DNA from: Reticulitermes speratus
Taxonomy: Eukaryota; Arthropoda; Insecta; Blattodea; Rhinotermitidae
Direction: 5' to 3'
DNA length: 64,000 nucleotides
Assembly (NCBI GenBank): GCA_021186555.1
Contig: JAJKFL010000011.1
Coordinates: forward strand, 36,960,923-37,024,922
The notes below the pieces were generated by a model, which saw only the letters and a program-made list of their open reading frames with translations, was not told where the DNA came from and made no database searches. How positions within the stretch are numbered: the first letter of the stretch is position 1; each line of letters opens with the position of its first letter. Of the stretch, positions 1 to 10,785 are shown one piece after another. Made by a program: the position numbers and the translations under genes.

Positions 1-168
1 GACACCAGCGCTGCTGACTGCACACCAGCGCTGCTGACTGCACACCAGCGCTGCTGACTGCACACCAGCGCTGCTGACTGGACACCAGCGCTGCTGACTG
101 GACACCAGCGCTGCTGACTGCACACCAGCGCTGCTGACTGGACACCAGCGCTGCTGACTGGACACCAG
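1..168. repeat. 20-bp minisatellite, left end outside window
   Basis: Eight full copies and a partial one of a 20-base unit (gacaccagcgctgctgactg) run from the first base of the window. Units differ only at the first base (g or c). The array ends at the variant gacaccagtgtcatc. It begins at the window edge, so the true length is unknown. Confidence 0.95.
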
Positions 169-582
169 TGTCATCTTATTTAAACACGTTCATTTCAACG
201 GGCAACACGAGCTTAGCAACGTCGGGCCTCGAGCTGCGGACATTTACATACAATGGGCCAAGAGCTGTTTAATTGCTCGCTTCCTGAAGCTTAGCTCTGG
301 CCGGAGGGAAATTAACTGCATTATAATAGTGCTAAGGACAGTGAGTGTGTGGGGCAGTGAGGCGTGCATTGGTGTCAAGACTGCGGAGAGGAGAGACTGT
401 GTGTGGCGTGCAGAGACACGGCATTGGCGTAAGGAAGGCTAAATTATAGGGCGAATGTCTCACAGAAAGACCAAGGAGATGATGGAAATAATTTTGATGC
501 CGGCAAAAGTATTAAGTTTACCTGACCTATTAACCGCCTGAAGCCTGAAAATATGTGGAAGTGGGTTCATACCCCACGTTTT
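169..582. other. Unique sequence, no gene seen
   Basis: No open frame with splice context, no repeat and no RNA gene was seen. A short motif, gggcctcgagctgcgg near 225, recurs in similar form near 20331, so part of it may be an old dispersed repeat. Confidence 0.5.
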
Positions 583-846
583 CCGATATCCGAAAGAGCA
601 TTGCTTGTTTGAACGCTCCCAGGTGTCGCCCGTTTGTTATTCTGACATGAGTAGTATTGAGATGAAAAGAGTAGGCCTACAGAGCATTGGTGGAATGATA
701 CTGACAGGGGAAGGGCCAAAGTACGTGCAGAAAAACTGTCACAGTGCCACTTTGTACCACAAATCTCACACGGACTGACCTGGGATCGAACTCGGGCCAG
801 TGCGTGTGAGAGACCGGCGAGTAACCGCCTGAGCCATGGCACGGCC
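583..846 (-). mobile_element. tRNA-derived SINE, family A, full length
   Basis: Read on the minus strand from 846, the element starts with a tRNA-like head. It has a pol III A box (tggctcaggcgg) and a B box (gttcgatcccagg). A body follows containing the segment cagtatcattccaccaatgc, and the 3' part is gcgttcaaacaagcaatgctc. The copy at 25867-26126 on the plus strand matches it from head to tail, which fixes both ends. The tRNA-like part has no sign of being a working tRNA gene. This body is the source of the 91-bp array at 23870-25475. Confidence 0.85.
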
Positions 847-887
847 ATATGAAATCTGAAGTTCGACTAAATGATATATAAAGACCC

Positions 888-2134
888 AGTTCGTACCGCG
901 CAGTAAACACACTCCGTCTCAGTTACACAAACCAGTCAGTTAATGCTGTACAGTGAAATAATCGCTGTTTGTTCTGAGATCCACACAAAACACATAAATA
1001 CAGTCCGTACCGCGCAGTAAACACACTCCGTCTCAGTTATACAAACCAGTCAGTTAATGTGTACAGTGAAATAATCGCTGTTTGTTCTGAAATCCACACA
1101 AAACACATAATACAGTCCGTACCGCGCAGTAAACACACTCCGTCTCAGTTATACAAACCAGTCAGTTAATGCTGTACAGTGAAATAATCGCTGTTTGTTC
1201 TGAGATCCACACAAAACACATAAATACAGTCCGTACCGCGCAGTAAACACACTCCGTCTCAGTTATACAAACCAGTCAGTTAATGTGTACAGTGAAATAA
1301 TCGCTGTTTGTTCTGAAATCCACAACACATAATACAGTCCGTACCGCGCAGTAAACACACTCCGTCTCAGTTGTACAAACCAGTCAGTTAATGCTGTACA
1401 GTGAAATAATCGCTGTTTGTTCTGAGATCCACACAAAACACATAAATACAGTCCGTACCGCGCAGTAAACACACTCCGTCTCAGTTATACAAACCAGTCA
1501 GTTAATGTTGTACAGTGAAATAATCGCTGTTTGTTCTGAGATCCACACAAAACACATAAATACAGTCCGTACCGCGCAGTAAACACACTCCATCTCAGTT
1601 ACACAAACCAGTCAGTTAATGCTGTACAGTGAAATAATCGCTGTTTGTTCTGAGATCCACACAAAACACATAAATACAGTCCGTACCGCGCAGTAAACAC
1701 ACTCCGTCTCAGTTATACAAACCAGTCAGTTAATGCTGTACAGTGAAATAATCGCTGTTTGTTCTGAGATCCACACAAAACACATAAATACAGTCCGTAC
1801 CGCGCAGTAAACACACTCCGTCTCAGTTATACAAACCAGTCAGTTAATGTTGTACAGTGAAATAATCGCTGTTTGTTCTGAGATCCACACAAAACACATA
1901 AATACAGTCCGTACCGCGCAGTAAACACACTCCGTCTCAGTTATACAAACCAGTCAGTTAATGTTGTACAGTGAAATAATCGCTGTTTGTTCTGAAATCC
2001 ACACAAAACACATAAGTACAGTCCGTACCGCGCAGTAAACACACTCCGTCTCAGTTATACAAACCAGTCAGTTAATGTTGTACAGTGAAATAATCGCTGT
2101 TTGTTCTGAGATCCACACAAAACACATAAATACA
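888..2134 (-). repeat. 114-bp satellite, array 1 (minus orientation)
   Basis: About eleven units of 114 bp carrying the landmarks cgtaccgcgcagtaaacaca and cgctgtttgttctgagatcc. Several units have small deletions (for example aatgtgtacag for aatgctgtacag). The right edge runs into tacactgtgtgggcagaacg, which is the conserved flank also found beside other arrays of this family. Confidence 0.95.
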
Positions 2135-2349
2135 CTGTGTGGGCAGAACGTAGAATTATTGAACGTTAAATCAGGTGTCAAATAGTGACAGCTACTTGAC
2201 ACAAGCACAGTTAGTCACCTCTCGTGCTGCTGCAGTTTCTTCTGTCAGCACGCTGCCAGTCCTCTCATCCTTCGCCGCCTGTTAATGGCCACCAGCACAT
2301 CACATCTACATTAACAAATACTCATCTCAAGCCTGCCCTTTTCCAGTCG
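2135..2349. other. Conserved flank of the 114-bp arrays, then unique DNA
   Basis: The first 35 bases (cactgtgtgggcagaacgta and onward) match the right flank of array 4 at 32132 and, reversed, the left flanks at 6640, 6900, 8520, 8780 and 34945. The rest is unique, with no coding signal. Confidence 0.7.
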
Positions 2350-2586
2350 ACCGCAACGTTAGATATCCTGTCGCAACGTCAGATGTCCTGTCGCAACGTC
2401 AGTATCCTGTCGCAACGTCAGATGTCCTGTCGCGACGTCAGATGTCCTGTCGCAACGTCAGATATCCTGTCGCAACGTCAGATGTCCTGTCGCAACGTCA
2501 GATGTCCTGTCGCAACGTCAGATGTCCTGTCGCTACGTCAGATGTCCTGTCGCAACGTCAGATGTCCTGTCGCAACGTCAGATGGA
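2350..2586. repeat. 20-bp minisatellite
   Basis: About twelve copies of agatgtcctgtcgcaacgtc with a few single-base variants (gatatcc, cgcgacg, cgctacg) and one copy one base short. An open frame runs through it on the plus strand, but it is only the stop-free repeat. Confidence 0.95.
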
Positions 2587-2667
2587 ACTTTGTGATGCGC
2601 CTCGTCTGTAGGTAAGGAAGGGAAGGGAAAAGTCGCAAAATAAACTTCAGTTGATGCAGCGATGACG

Positions 2668-2673
2668 TTTAAT
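2668..2673 (-). terminator. Possible polyadenylation signal (ATTAAA) of the secreted-protein gene
   Basis: On the minus strand ATTAAA lies about 60 bases past the stop codon at 2734. This is a common variant of AATAAA at a plausible distance. No cleavage site can be confirmed from sequence alone. Confidence 0.35.
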
Positions 2674-2733
2674 GCATGCTACAGCTAGTACAGCTAATAC
2701 ACCTAATACAGCTACTTACAATGCTACTGCGCT

Positions 2734-2910
2734 TCACTGCGCGCAGCCCGCGATGTTCAGCTCTTGCACGAGGCTGCGTGCGCTCTGCACTTGTCCTGTA
2801 GCGCACGACGTGACGTAACGCGCAATATGCGCAGCGCTCTGTTCTGCGCCAAGCGCTTGCTTCGTGATTATGCTCGCCACGGCGTCAACTGCTTGCGTCA
2901 CCTTTCTCAT
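2734..2910 (-). CDS. Exon 5 (last) of the secreted-protein gene
   Basis: The acceptor is ggttcttattcgcag. The exon reads MRKVTQAVDAVASIITKQAL at its start and ends AGCAQ with TGA at 2734. It holds the last two cysteines. Intron 4 (2911-2986) is only 76 bases long. Confidence 0.8.
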   Translation of the reverse strand: MRKVTQAVDAVASIITKQALGAEQSAAHIARYVTSCATGQVQSARSLVQELNIAGCAQ

Positions 2911-4538
2911 CTGCGAATAAGAACCACTCGTGACGCCCAAATGTGCAAATTCTGACGCTGTTCACGTCTGTCAACTTGTGACCTACCTCCTCTACAAGAC
3001 ACATAATGGTGCCTGTGTCCCTTAAGCAGGCCTCCACGCCCCCCGTCGCCGTGTCGATGCGCTGCAGTGCGTCCTGGGTCAGATTCTCGATGACGGCGAC
3101 CGGCTCGTGCACCTGCACCGCCGCCAGCGCTGTGCAGCCTTCCAACTTCGTCAGCGCCTGTTTGATAGCCGCTTGCGCCTGCTTCTCTTTGTCTGTTCAG
3201 AAGGCAGTAAATCTGCATGAGTGGTGGGACATGACTTCGTGACCAGGACAGTCTCCACTATATGGCATACCTACCCTGTGCACATTGAGCAGCGTCCCAG
3301 CCAGACGCCTGAGCCCTCACGACGGCCAGGGCCACGTCGCCTCCCAGGTCCTTCAGGGTCGAGCGGGCATCCAGAGCTGTCTCATTCGCCACTTGCAGTA
3401 CAGGGACGGCTGCTTCTTGGGCAGTGTTGATAGACTGCGCCGATAACAACTTGAGGGTCGCGCCTAGGGAGCGCAGTAGTCCGTCGGACTGCTGTGGGGA
3501 CAGGACAGACACAGCTTGTGGCTGTTACTGCGACGGTAACGGCGGGCATTTCTGATACGCACCGACAGACGACGTAGGTGTAAATGTAAGGGAATTGCTT
3601 ATTGTGTCGCTTTAGCTTACATTTGGGTCTTGTTGTAGCTCTATGTGACACTGACTGTTGCTACGCGGTCCGATGGAGACAACGCGGAAAGCTCTTGGTT
3701 TGTGAGTGAGTGATTAGTTGATTATACGTGTGCCAGATGGCAGTAGTCGGTGTGAAGCAGTCAAGACTTACGTCTGTTTCGGTCGGCAATGCAGCGTCGT
3801 ACTTGGCCGATAATAATTTTGAACCTAAGGCTGTTAATGTGTGTCGTTTGGTGCGGTGTGAACCTAAGGCTGTTAATGTTGTCGTTTGGTGCGGTGTGAA
3901 CCTAAGCTGTTAATGTGTGTCGTTTGGTGCGGTGTGAACCTAAGGCTGTTAATGTGTGTCGTTTGGTGCGGTGTGAACCTAAGGCTGTTAATGTGTGTCG
4001 TTTGTGCGGTGTGAACCTAAGGCTGTTAATGTGTGTCGTTTGGTGCGGTGTGAACCTAAGGCTGTTAATGTGTGTCGTTTGGTGCGGTGTGAACTAAGCT
4101 GTTAATGTGTGTCGTTTGGTGCGGTGTGAACCTAAGGCTGTTAATGTGTGTCGTTTGGTGCGGTGTGAACCTAAGGCTGTTAATGTGTGTCGTTTGGTGC
4201 GGTGTGAACCTAAGGCTGTTAATGTGTGTCGTTTGGTGCGGTGTGAACTAAGGCTGTTAATGTGTGTCGTTTGGTGCGGTGTGACCTAAGGCTGTAATGT
4301 GTGTCATTTGGTGCGGTGTGAACCTAAGCTGTTAATGTGTGTCATTTGATGCGGTGTGAACCTAAGTTGAAGGGTTGACACCGGCAAAGTAACTGAGTAA
4401 CTCACGTACCACGTAGGTCTAACTTACCTACATCACAGAAGACACACTGCATCTCCATTACCACTAGTTACGCAGCTCGCTACTTACCCTGCCCGACGCT
4501 GTCGCAACGCCCGCCATCAGCAGCACGAAGACTATCAT
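2734..4538 (-). CDS. Secreted alanine-rich six-cysteine protein, family not recognised (five-exon gene)
   Basis: Five exons on the minus strand (4538-4488, 3801-3772, 3491-3275, 3192-2987, 2910-2734) join in phase to 681 bases, or 226 residues plus stop. Each junction has GT and AG. Donors are gtaagt, gtaagt, gtaggt and gtaggt. Exon 1 encodes a signal peptide (MIVFVLLMAGVATASG). The mature part is helical in character and alanine-rich. It has six cysteines (motifs AQCAQ, EGCTA, EACLR, IMCLV, TSCAT, AGCAQ) and two N-glycosylation sequons (NET, NLT), which fit secretion. The size and spaced cysteines recall small insect secreted proteins such as the TsetseEP/DUF725 group, but I cannot confirm a family. 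Exon 2 is the weakest part: it is only 30 bases in this model, its acceptor has a poor pyrimidine tract, and a minisatellite abuts it. Exons 3 to 5 are firm because the phase-1 junction between exons 3 and 4 restores a clean frame. Confidence 0.75.
2987..3192 (-). CDS. Exon 4 of the secreted-protein gene
   Basis: The acceptor is gccttctgaacag and the donor is gtaggt at 2986. The first two bases complete an Asp codon with exon 3. The exon then reads KEKQAQAAIKQALTKLEGC and later GGVEACLRDTGTIMCLVEE, with an NLT sequon and three cysteines. It ends in phase 0. Confidence 0.8.
3275..3491 (-). CDS. Exon 3 of the secreted-protein gene
   Basis: The acceptor is tccccacag and the donor is gtaggt at 3274. 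The exon has 72 codons plus one base (phase 1), starting QSDGLLRSLGATLKLLSAQ and ending WDAAQCAQ. It contains the NET glycosylation sequon and the first cysteine. Confidence 0.8.
3772..3801 (-). CDS. Exon 2 of the secreted-protein gene (tentative short exon)
   Basis: Ten codons (YDAALPTETD) lie between an AG at 3803-3802 and the donor gtaagt, in phase 0. The frame stays open upstream and reads ALGSKLLSAK before YDAALPTETD. That resembles the start of exon 3 (SLGATLKLLSAQ), so the real exon may begin further upstream, inside the edge of the minisatellite. Confidence 0.45.
3821..4365. repeat. 39-bp minisatellite in intron 1 of the secreted-protein gene
   Basis: About fourteen units of 39 bp with landmarks aacctaaggctgttaatg and gtcgtttggtgcgg. 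On the minus strand the full unit is stop-free in the frame of exon 2 and reads thirteen residues (TALGSHRTKRHTL). Several units lack one base (cctaagctg, gtttgtgcgg), which breaks that frame. Confidence 0.95.
4488..4538 (-). CDS. Exon 1 of the secreted-protein gene (signal peptide)
   Basis: Seventeen codons starting at ATG 4538 read MIVFVLLMAGVATASGR, a hydrophobic core followed by small residues typical of signal-peptidase cleavage after ATA or ASG. The exon ends at 4488 before gtaagt, in phase 0. Confidence 0.7.
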
Positions 4539-4566
4539 GATGCTGCGTGACCGCGCGCGACCGTCG

Positions 4567-4581
4567 CTTTTATGCACGTGG
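4567..4581 (-). promoter_or_regulatory. TATA-like box and E-box upstream of exon 1
   Basis: On the minus strand ATAAAAG lies at 4573-4567 and the palindrome CACGTG at 4581-4576. The TATA-like box sits only about 35 bases before the ATG, so a start site at the usual distance would leave almost no 5' UTR. Either the leader is very short or this is not the working TATA box. Confidence 0.3.
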
Positions 4582-4707
4582 CCTGACCTTGTTCCTGCCA
4601 CCGTGCAACGTACTGCGTGATGGCACGTGGTTTTCCTCAGTCCTCAAGGTCACAGAAAACAAAGGACTAGGTATCTGTGTTCTGACTTGATGCCTGTTAA
4701 TGGAAAT

Positions 4708-4910
4708 GTTAAAGGTAAAGGTCACACTAGAACAGGCCATGAAGGTCCAGAGGGGGAGTAGGGGTATAGCTCTACTCTTTCTTTAACCTCGGCGCTAGAC
4801 GAGGGTGGTTGGTCAACGCCACGCCCTGGACGCTTTACCCCCGGGAAAGAGACCCGGTACCCATTGTACAGGAGGTTGGGTAGGTCCCAGGGCCGGTCTG
4901 GACGGGTACC
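4708..4910 (-). mobile_element. SINE family C fragment
   Basis: On the minus strand this matches the copy at 40042-40332. It has gtccagaccggccctggg, then a central domain with acaatgggtaccgggtctct and cccgggggtaaagc. Next comes the segment agagtagagctataccccta, and the tail is acctttaacat-like. The tRNA-like head is missing or too diverged to see. Confidence 0.8.
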
Positions 4911-5499
4911 GAAACGTCACCGGAATAATCGGAAATACGGCACTAGTAAACTGAGGTTTTGCACGCGAGCAAGAATTTCTCCGAAAATTATCCGCAATCT
5001 TGACACGCCCCCCAAAAATATTCCCCAACCCAGTCCTAGGCCGAAAAAGGTTAAACAATATCGGTTTTAAGGGGCGGCCACATGTATCGGGCCGCACTGG
5101 TCATGGTTACCAACTTTACCATTGCCTTTCTCTTTATCCTGGTTACCTTGGCTGTCGAGATTGTAAGTGGTCCTGTGCTTACCAGTGGGCATTGCTTGCT
5201 GTGGTTACGAGAACGCGCCGCAAGTGTTTTGTCCTGTTGACATTTCCTAACTTGTCTAAATATGTTTGTCCCTCAATGTCGTGTAATCAGAGTGCACACG
5301 CGCTGTAGCTACAACAGTCAAATAAGTTTATTGCCACGATTAAATAGCAGATTGCGATCGATCCAAACATCGTTTATCGATAGATCTACTGCAGATTGCG
5401 TTAACAGCTGTGGCTGTTGTGCTGTTGTGCTGTGGCTGTTGTGCTGTACACGTCATTACATTGTGAGTCCTGTGTTGTGTGTGCATTGGCATCTGTGTT
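4911..5499. other. Unique sequence, no gene seen
   Basis: Nothing recognisable apart from a short gctgtggctgttgtgctg simple repeat at about 5409-5450, just before the large 114-bp array. Confidence 0.5.
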
Positions 5500-8400
5500 T
5501 GTTGTGTTTTGTGTGGATCTCAGAACAAACAGCGATTATTTCACTGTACAGCATTAACTGACTGGTTTGTATAACTGAGATGGAGTGTGTTTACTGCGCG
5601 GTACGGACTGTATTTGTGTGTTTTGTGTGGATCTCAGAACAAACAGCGATTATTTCACTGTACAACATTAACTGACTGGTTTGTATAACTGAGACGGAGT
5701 GTGTTTACTGCGCGGTACGGACTGTATTTATGTGTTTTGTGTGGATCTCAGAACAAACAGCGATTATTTCACTGTACAACATTAACTGACTGGTTTGTAT
5801 AACTGAGACGGAGTGTTTACTGCGCGGTACGGACTGTATTTATGTGTTTTGTGTGGATCTCAGAACAAACAGCGATTATTTCACTGTACAGCATTAACTG
5901 ACTGGTTTGTAAAAACTGAGACGGAGTGTGTTTACTGCGCGGTACGGACTGTATTTATGTGTTTTGTGTGGATCTCAGAACAAACAGCGATTATTTCACT
6001 GTACAACATTAACTGACTGGTTTGTATAACTGAGACGGAGTGTGTTTACTGCGTGGTACGGACTGTATTTATGTGTTTTGTGTGGATCTCAGAACAAACA
6101 GCGATTATTTCACTGTACAGCATTAACTGACTGGTTTGTATAACTGAGACGGAGTGTGTTTACTGCGTGGTACGGACTGTATTTATGTGTTTTGTGTGGA
6201 TCTCAGAACAAACAGCGATTATTTCACTGTACAACATTAACTGACTGGTTTGTATAACTGAGACGGAGTGTGTTTACTGCGTGGTACGGACTGTATTTAT
6301 GTGTTTTGTGTGGATCTCAGAGCAAACAGCGATTATTTCACTGTACAACATTAACTGACTGGTTTGTGTAACTGAGACGGAGTGTGTTTACTGCGCGGTA
6401 CGGACTGTATTTATGTGTTTTGTGTGGATCTCAGAACAAACAGCGATTATTTCACTGTACAACATTAACTGACTGGTTTGTATAACTGAGACGGAGTGTG
6501 TTTACTGCGCGGTACGGACTGAATCCTTATATGTACTTCTGGTTAATATTAGTCTGTGAGGTTTACAATAATACTTTACTCAGTTAACCCTCTAAAGCCC
6601 AGTGGTTACTATATGTACCACCACGTTTAACATTCACAAATTCTACGTTCTGCCCACACAGTGTATTTATGTGTTTTGTGTGGATCTCAGAACAAACAGC
6701 GATTATTTCACTATACAACATTAACTAACTGGTTTGTATAACTGAGACGGAGTGTGTTTACTGCGCGGTACGGACTGAATCCTTATATGTACTTCTGGTT
6801 AATATTAGTCTGTGAGGTTTACAATAATACTTTACTCAGTTAACCCTCTAAAGCCCAGTGGTTACTATATGTACCACCACGTTTAACATTCACAAATTCT
6901 ACGTTCTGCCCACACAGTGTATTTATGTGTTTTGTGTGGATCTCAGAACAAACATCGATTATTTCACTGTACAACATTAACTGACTGGTTTGTATAACTG
7001 AGACGGAGTGTGTTTACTGCGCGGTACGGACTGTATTTATGTGTTTTGTGTGGATCTCAGAACAAACAGCGATTATTTCACTGTACAACATTAACTGACT
7101 GGTTTGTATAACTGAGACGGAGTGTGTTTACTGCGCGGTACGGACTGTATTTATGTGTTTTGTGTGGATCTCAGAACCAACAGCGATTATTTCACTGTAC
7201 AACATTAACTGACTGGTTTGTATAACTGAGACGGAGTGTGTTTACTGCGCGGTACGGACTGTATTTATGTGTTTTGTGTGGATCTCAGAACAAACAGCGA
7301 TTATTTCACTGTACAACATTAAGTGACTGGTTTGTGTAACTGAGACGGAGTGTGTTTACTGCGCGGTACGGACTGTATTTATGTGTTTTGTGTGGATCTC
7401 AGAACAAACAGCGATTATTTCACTGTACAACATTAAGTGACTGGTTTGTATAACTGAGACGGAGTGTGTTTACTGCGCGGTACGGACTGTATTTATGTGT
7501 TTTGTGTGGATCTCAGAACAAACAGCGATTATTTCACTGTACAACATTAAGTGACTGGTTTGTATAACTGAGACGGAGTGTGTTTACTGCGCGGTACGAA
7601 CTGTATTTATGTTTTGTGTGGATCTCAGAACAAACAGCGATTATTTCACTGTACAACATTAAGTGACTGGTTTGTATAACTGAGACGGAGTGTGTTTACT
7701 GCGCGGTACGGACTGTATTTATGTGTTTTGTGTGGATCTCAGAACAAACATCGATTATTTCACTGTACAACATTAACTGACTGGTTTGTGTAACTGAGAC
7801 GGAGTGTGTTTACTGCGCGGTACGGACTGTATTTATGTGTTTTGTGTGGATCTCAGAACAAACAGCGATTATTTCACTGTACAGCATTAACTGACTGTTT
7901 TGTATAACTGAGACGGAGTGTGTTTACTGCGCGGTACGGACTGTATTTATGTGTTTTGTGTGGATCTCAGAACAAACAGCGATTATTTCACTGTACAACA
8001 TTAACAGACTGGTTTGTATAACTGAGACGGAGTGTGTTTACTGCGTGGTACGGACTGTATTTATGTGTTTTGTGTGGATCTCAGAACAAACAGCGATTAT
8101 TTCACTGTACAGCATTAACTGACTGGTTTGTATAACTGAGACGGAGTGTGTTTACTGCGTGGTACGGACTGTATTTATGTGTTTTGTGTGGATCTCAGAG
8201 CAAACAGCGATTATTTCACTGTACAACATTAACTGACTGGTTTGTGTAACTGAGACGGAGTGTGTTTACTGCGCGGTACGGACTGTATTTATGTGTTTTG
8301 TGTGGATCTCAGAACAAACAGCGATTATTTCACTGTACAACATTAACTGACTGGTTTGTATAACTGAGACGGAGTGTGTTTACTGCGCGGTACGGACTGA

Positions 8401-10785
8401 ATCCTTATATGTACTTCTGGTTAATATTAGTCTGTGAGGTTTACAATAATACTTTACTCAGTTAACCCTCTAAAGCCCAGTGGTTACTATATGTACCACC
8501 ACGTTTAACATTCACAAATTCTACGTTCTGCCCACACAGTGTATTTATGTGTTTTGTGTGGATCTCAGAACAAACAGCGATTATTTCACTATACAACATT
8601 AACTAACTGGTTTATATAACTGAGACGGAGTGTGTTTACTGCGCGGTATGGACTGAATCCTTATATGTACTTCTGGTTAATATTAGTCTGTGAGGTTTAC
8701 AATAATACTTTACTCAGTTAACCCTCTAAAGCCCAGTGGTTACTATATGTACCACCACGTTTAACATTCACAAATTCTACGTTCTGCCCACACAGTGTAT
8801 TTATGTGTTTTGTGTGGATCTCAGAACAAACATCGATTATTTCACTGTACAACATTAACTGACTGGTTTGTATAACTGAGACGGAGTGTGTTTACTGCGC
8901 GGTACGGACTGTATTTATGTGTTTTGTGTGGATCTCAGAACAAACAGCGATTATTTCACTGTACAACATTAACTGACTGGTTTGTATAACTGAGACGGAG
9001 TGTGTTTACTGCGCGGTACGGACTGTATTTATGTGTTTTGTGTGGATCTCAGAACCAACAGCGATTATTTCACTGTACAACATTAACTGACTGGTTTGTA
9101 TAACTGAGACGGAGTGTGTTTACTGCGCGGTACGGACTGTATTTATGTGTTTTGTGTGGATCTCAGAACAAACAGCGATTATTTCACTGTACAACATTAA
9201 GTGACTGGTTTGTGTAACTGAGACGGAGTGTGTTTACTGCGCGGTACGGACTGTATTTATGTGTTTTGTGTGGATCTCAGAACAAACAGCGATTATTTCA
9301 CTGTACAACATTAAGTGACTGGTTTGTATAACTGAGACGGAGTGTGTTTACTGCGCGGTACGGACTGTATTTATGTGTTTTGTGTGGATCTCAGAACAAA
9401 CAGCGATTATTTCACTGTACAACATTAAGTGACTGGTTTGTATAACTGAGACGGAGTGTGTTTACTGCGCGGTACTGACTGTATTTATGTGTTTTGTGTG
9501 GATCTCAGAACAAACAGCGATTATTTGACTGTACAACATTAAGTGACTGGTTTGTATAACTGAGACGGAGTGTGTTTACTGCGCGGTACGGACTGTATTT
9601 ATGTGTTTTGTGTGGATCTCAGAACAAACAGCGATTATTTCACTGTACAACATTAACTGACTGGTTTGTATAACTGAGACGGAGTGTGTTTACTGCGCGG
9701 TACGGACTGTATTTATGTGTTTTGTGTGGATCTCAGAACAAACATCGATTATTTCTCTGTACAACATTAACTGACTGGTTTGTATAACTGAGACGGAGTG
9801 TGTTTACTGCGCGGTACGGACTGTATTTATGTGTTTTGTGTGGATCTCAGAACAAACAGCGATTATTTCACTGTACAACATTAACTGACTGGTTTGTATA
9901 ACTGAGACGGAGTGTGTTTACTGCGCGGTACGGACTGTATGTATGTGTTTTGTGTGGATCTCAGAACAAACATCGATTATTTCACTGTACAACATTAACT
10001 GACTGGTTTGTGTAACTGAGACGGAGTGTGTTTACTGCGCGGTACGGACTGTATTTATGTGTTTTGTGTGGATCTCAGAACAAACAGCGATTATTTCACT
10101 GTACAGCATTAACTGACTGTTTTGTATAACTGAGACGGAGTGTGTTTACTGCGCGGTACGGACTGTATTTATGTGTTTTGTGTGGATCTCAGAACAAACA
10201 GCGATTATTTCACTGTACAACATTAAGTGACTGGTTTGTGTAACTGAGACGGAGTGTGCTTACTGCGCGGTACGGACTGTATTTATGTGTTTTGTGTGGA
10301 TCTCAGAACAAACAGCGATTATTTCACTGTACAACATTAACTGACTGGTTTGTATAACTGAGACGGAGTGTGCTTACTGCGCGGTACGGACTGTATTTAT
10401 GTGTTTTGTGTGGATCTCAGAACAAACAGCGATTATTTCACTGTACAACATTAACTGACTGGTTTGTATAACTGAGACGGACTGTGCTTACTGCGCGGTA
10501 CGGACTGTATTTATGTGTTTTGTGTGGATCTCAGAACAAACAGCGATTATTTCACTGTACAACATTAAGTGACTGGTTTGTGTAACTGAGACGGAGTGTG
10601 TTTACTGCGCGGTACGGACTGTATTTATGTGTTTTGTGTGGATCTCAGAACAAACAGCGATTATTTCACTGTACAACATTAAGTGACTGGTTTGTGTAAC
10701 TGAGACGGAGTGTGCTTACTGCGCGGTACGGACTAGTCTTTATAAGTGTTTACTGCGCGGTACGAAACGTGTCTTTATATGGTAC
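5500..10785 (+). repeat. 114-bp satellite, array 2 (plus orientation, largest)
   Basis: About forty units carrying ttttgtgtggatctcagaac and tgtttactgcgcggtacgg. Most variation is at single sites (acaacatt/acagcatt, aactgac/aagtgac, gcgcgg/gcgtgg, caaacagc/caaacatc). Four copies of a 141-bp spacer interrupt it. The right edge decays through a partial unit near 10748-10766. Confidence 0.95.
6521..10276 (+). repeat. 1,878-bp higher-order repeat inside array 2
   Basis: Spacers at 6521-6661, 6777-6917, 8399-8539 and 8655-8795 begin with gaatccttatatgtacttct and end with ttctacgttctgcccacaca. The pair of spacers with one satellite unit between them recurs exactly 1,878 bases later. Private variants recur at the same offset: cagaaccaacagcg at 7172 and 9050, and the cagagcaaac variant near 6320 and 8198. 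Confidence 0.9.

Noticed and set aside
1-168. CRISPR array
   Set aside because: The units are contiguous with no unique spacers. The same holds for every other array in the window.
5262-6016. Small proteins with repeated FVWISEQTAIISLY
   Set aside because: They are translations of the 114-bp satellite and occur in every array in one frame.
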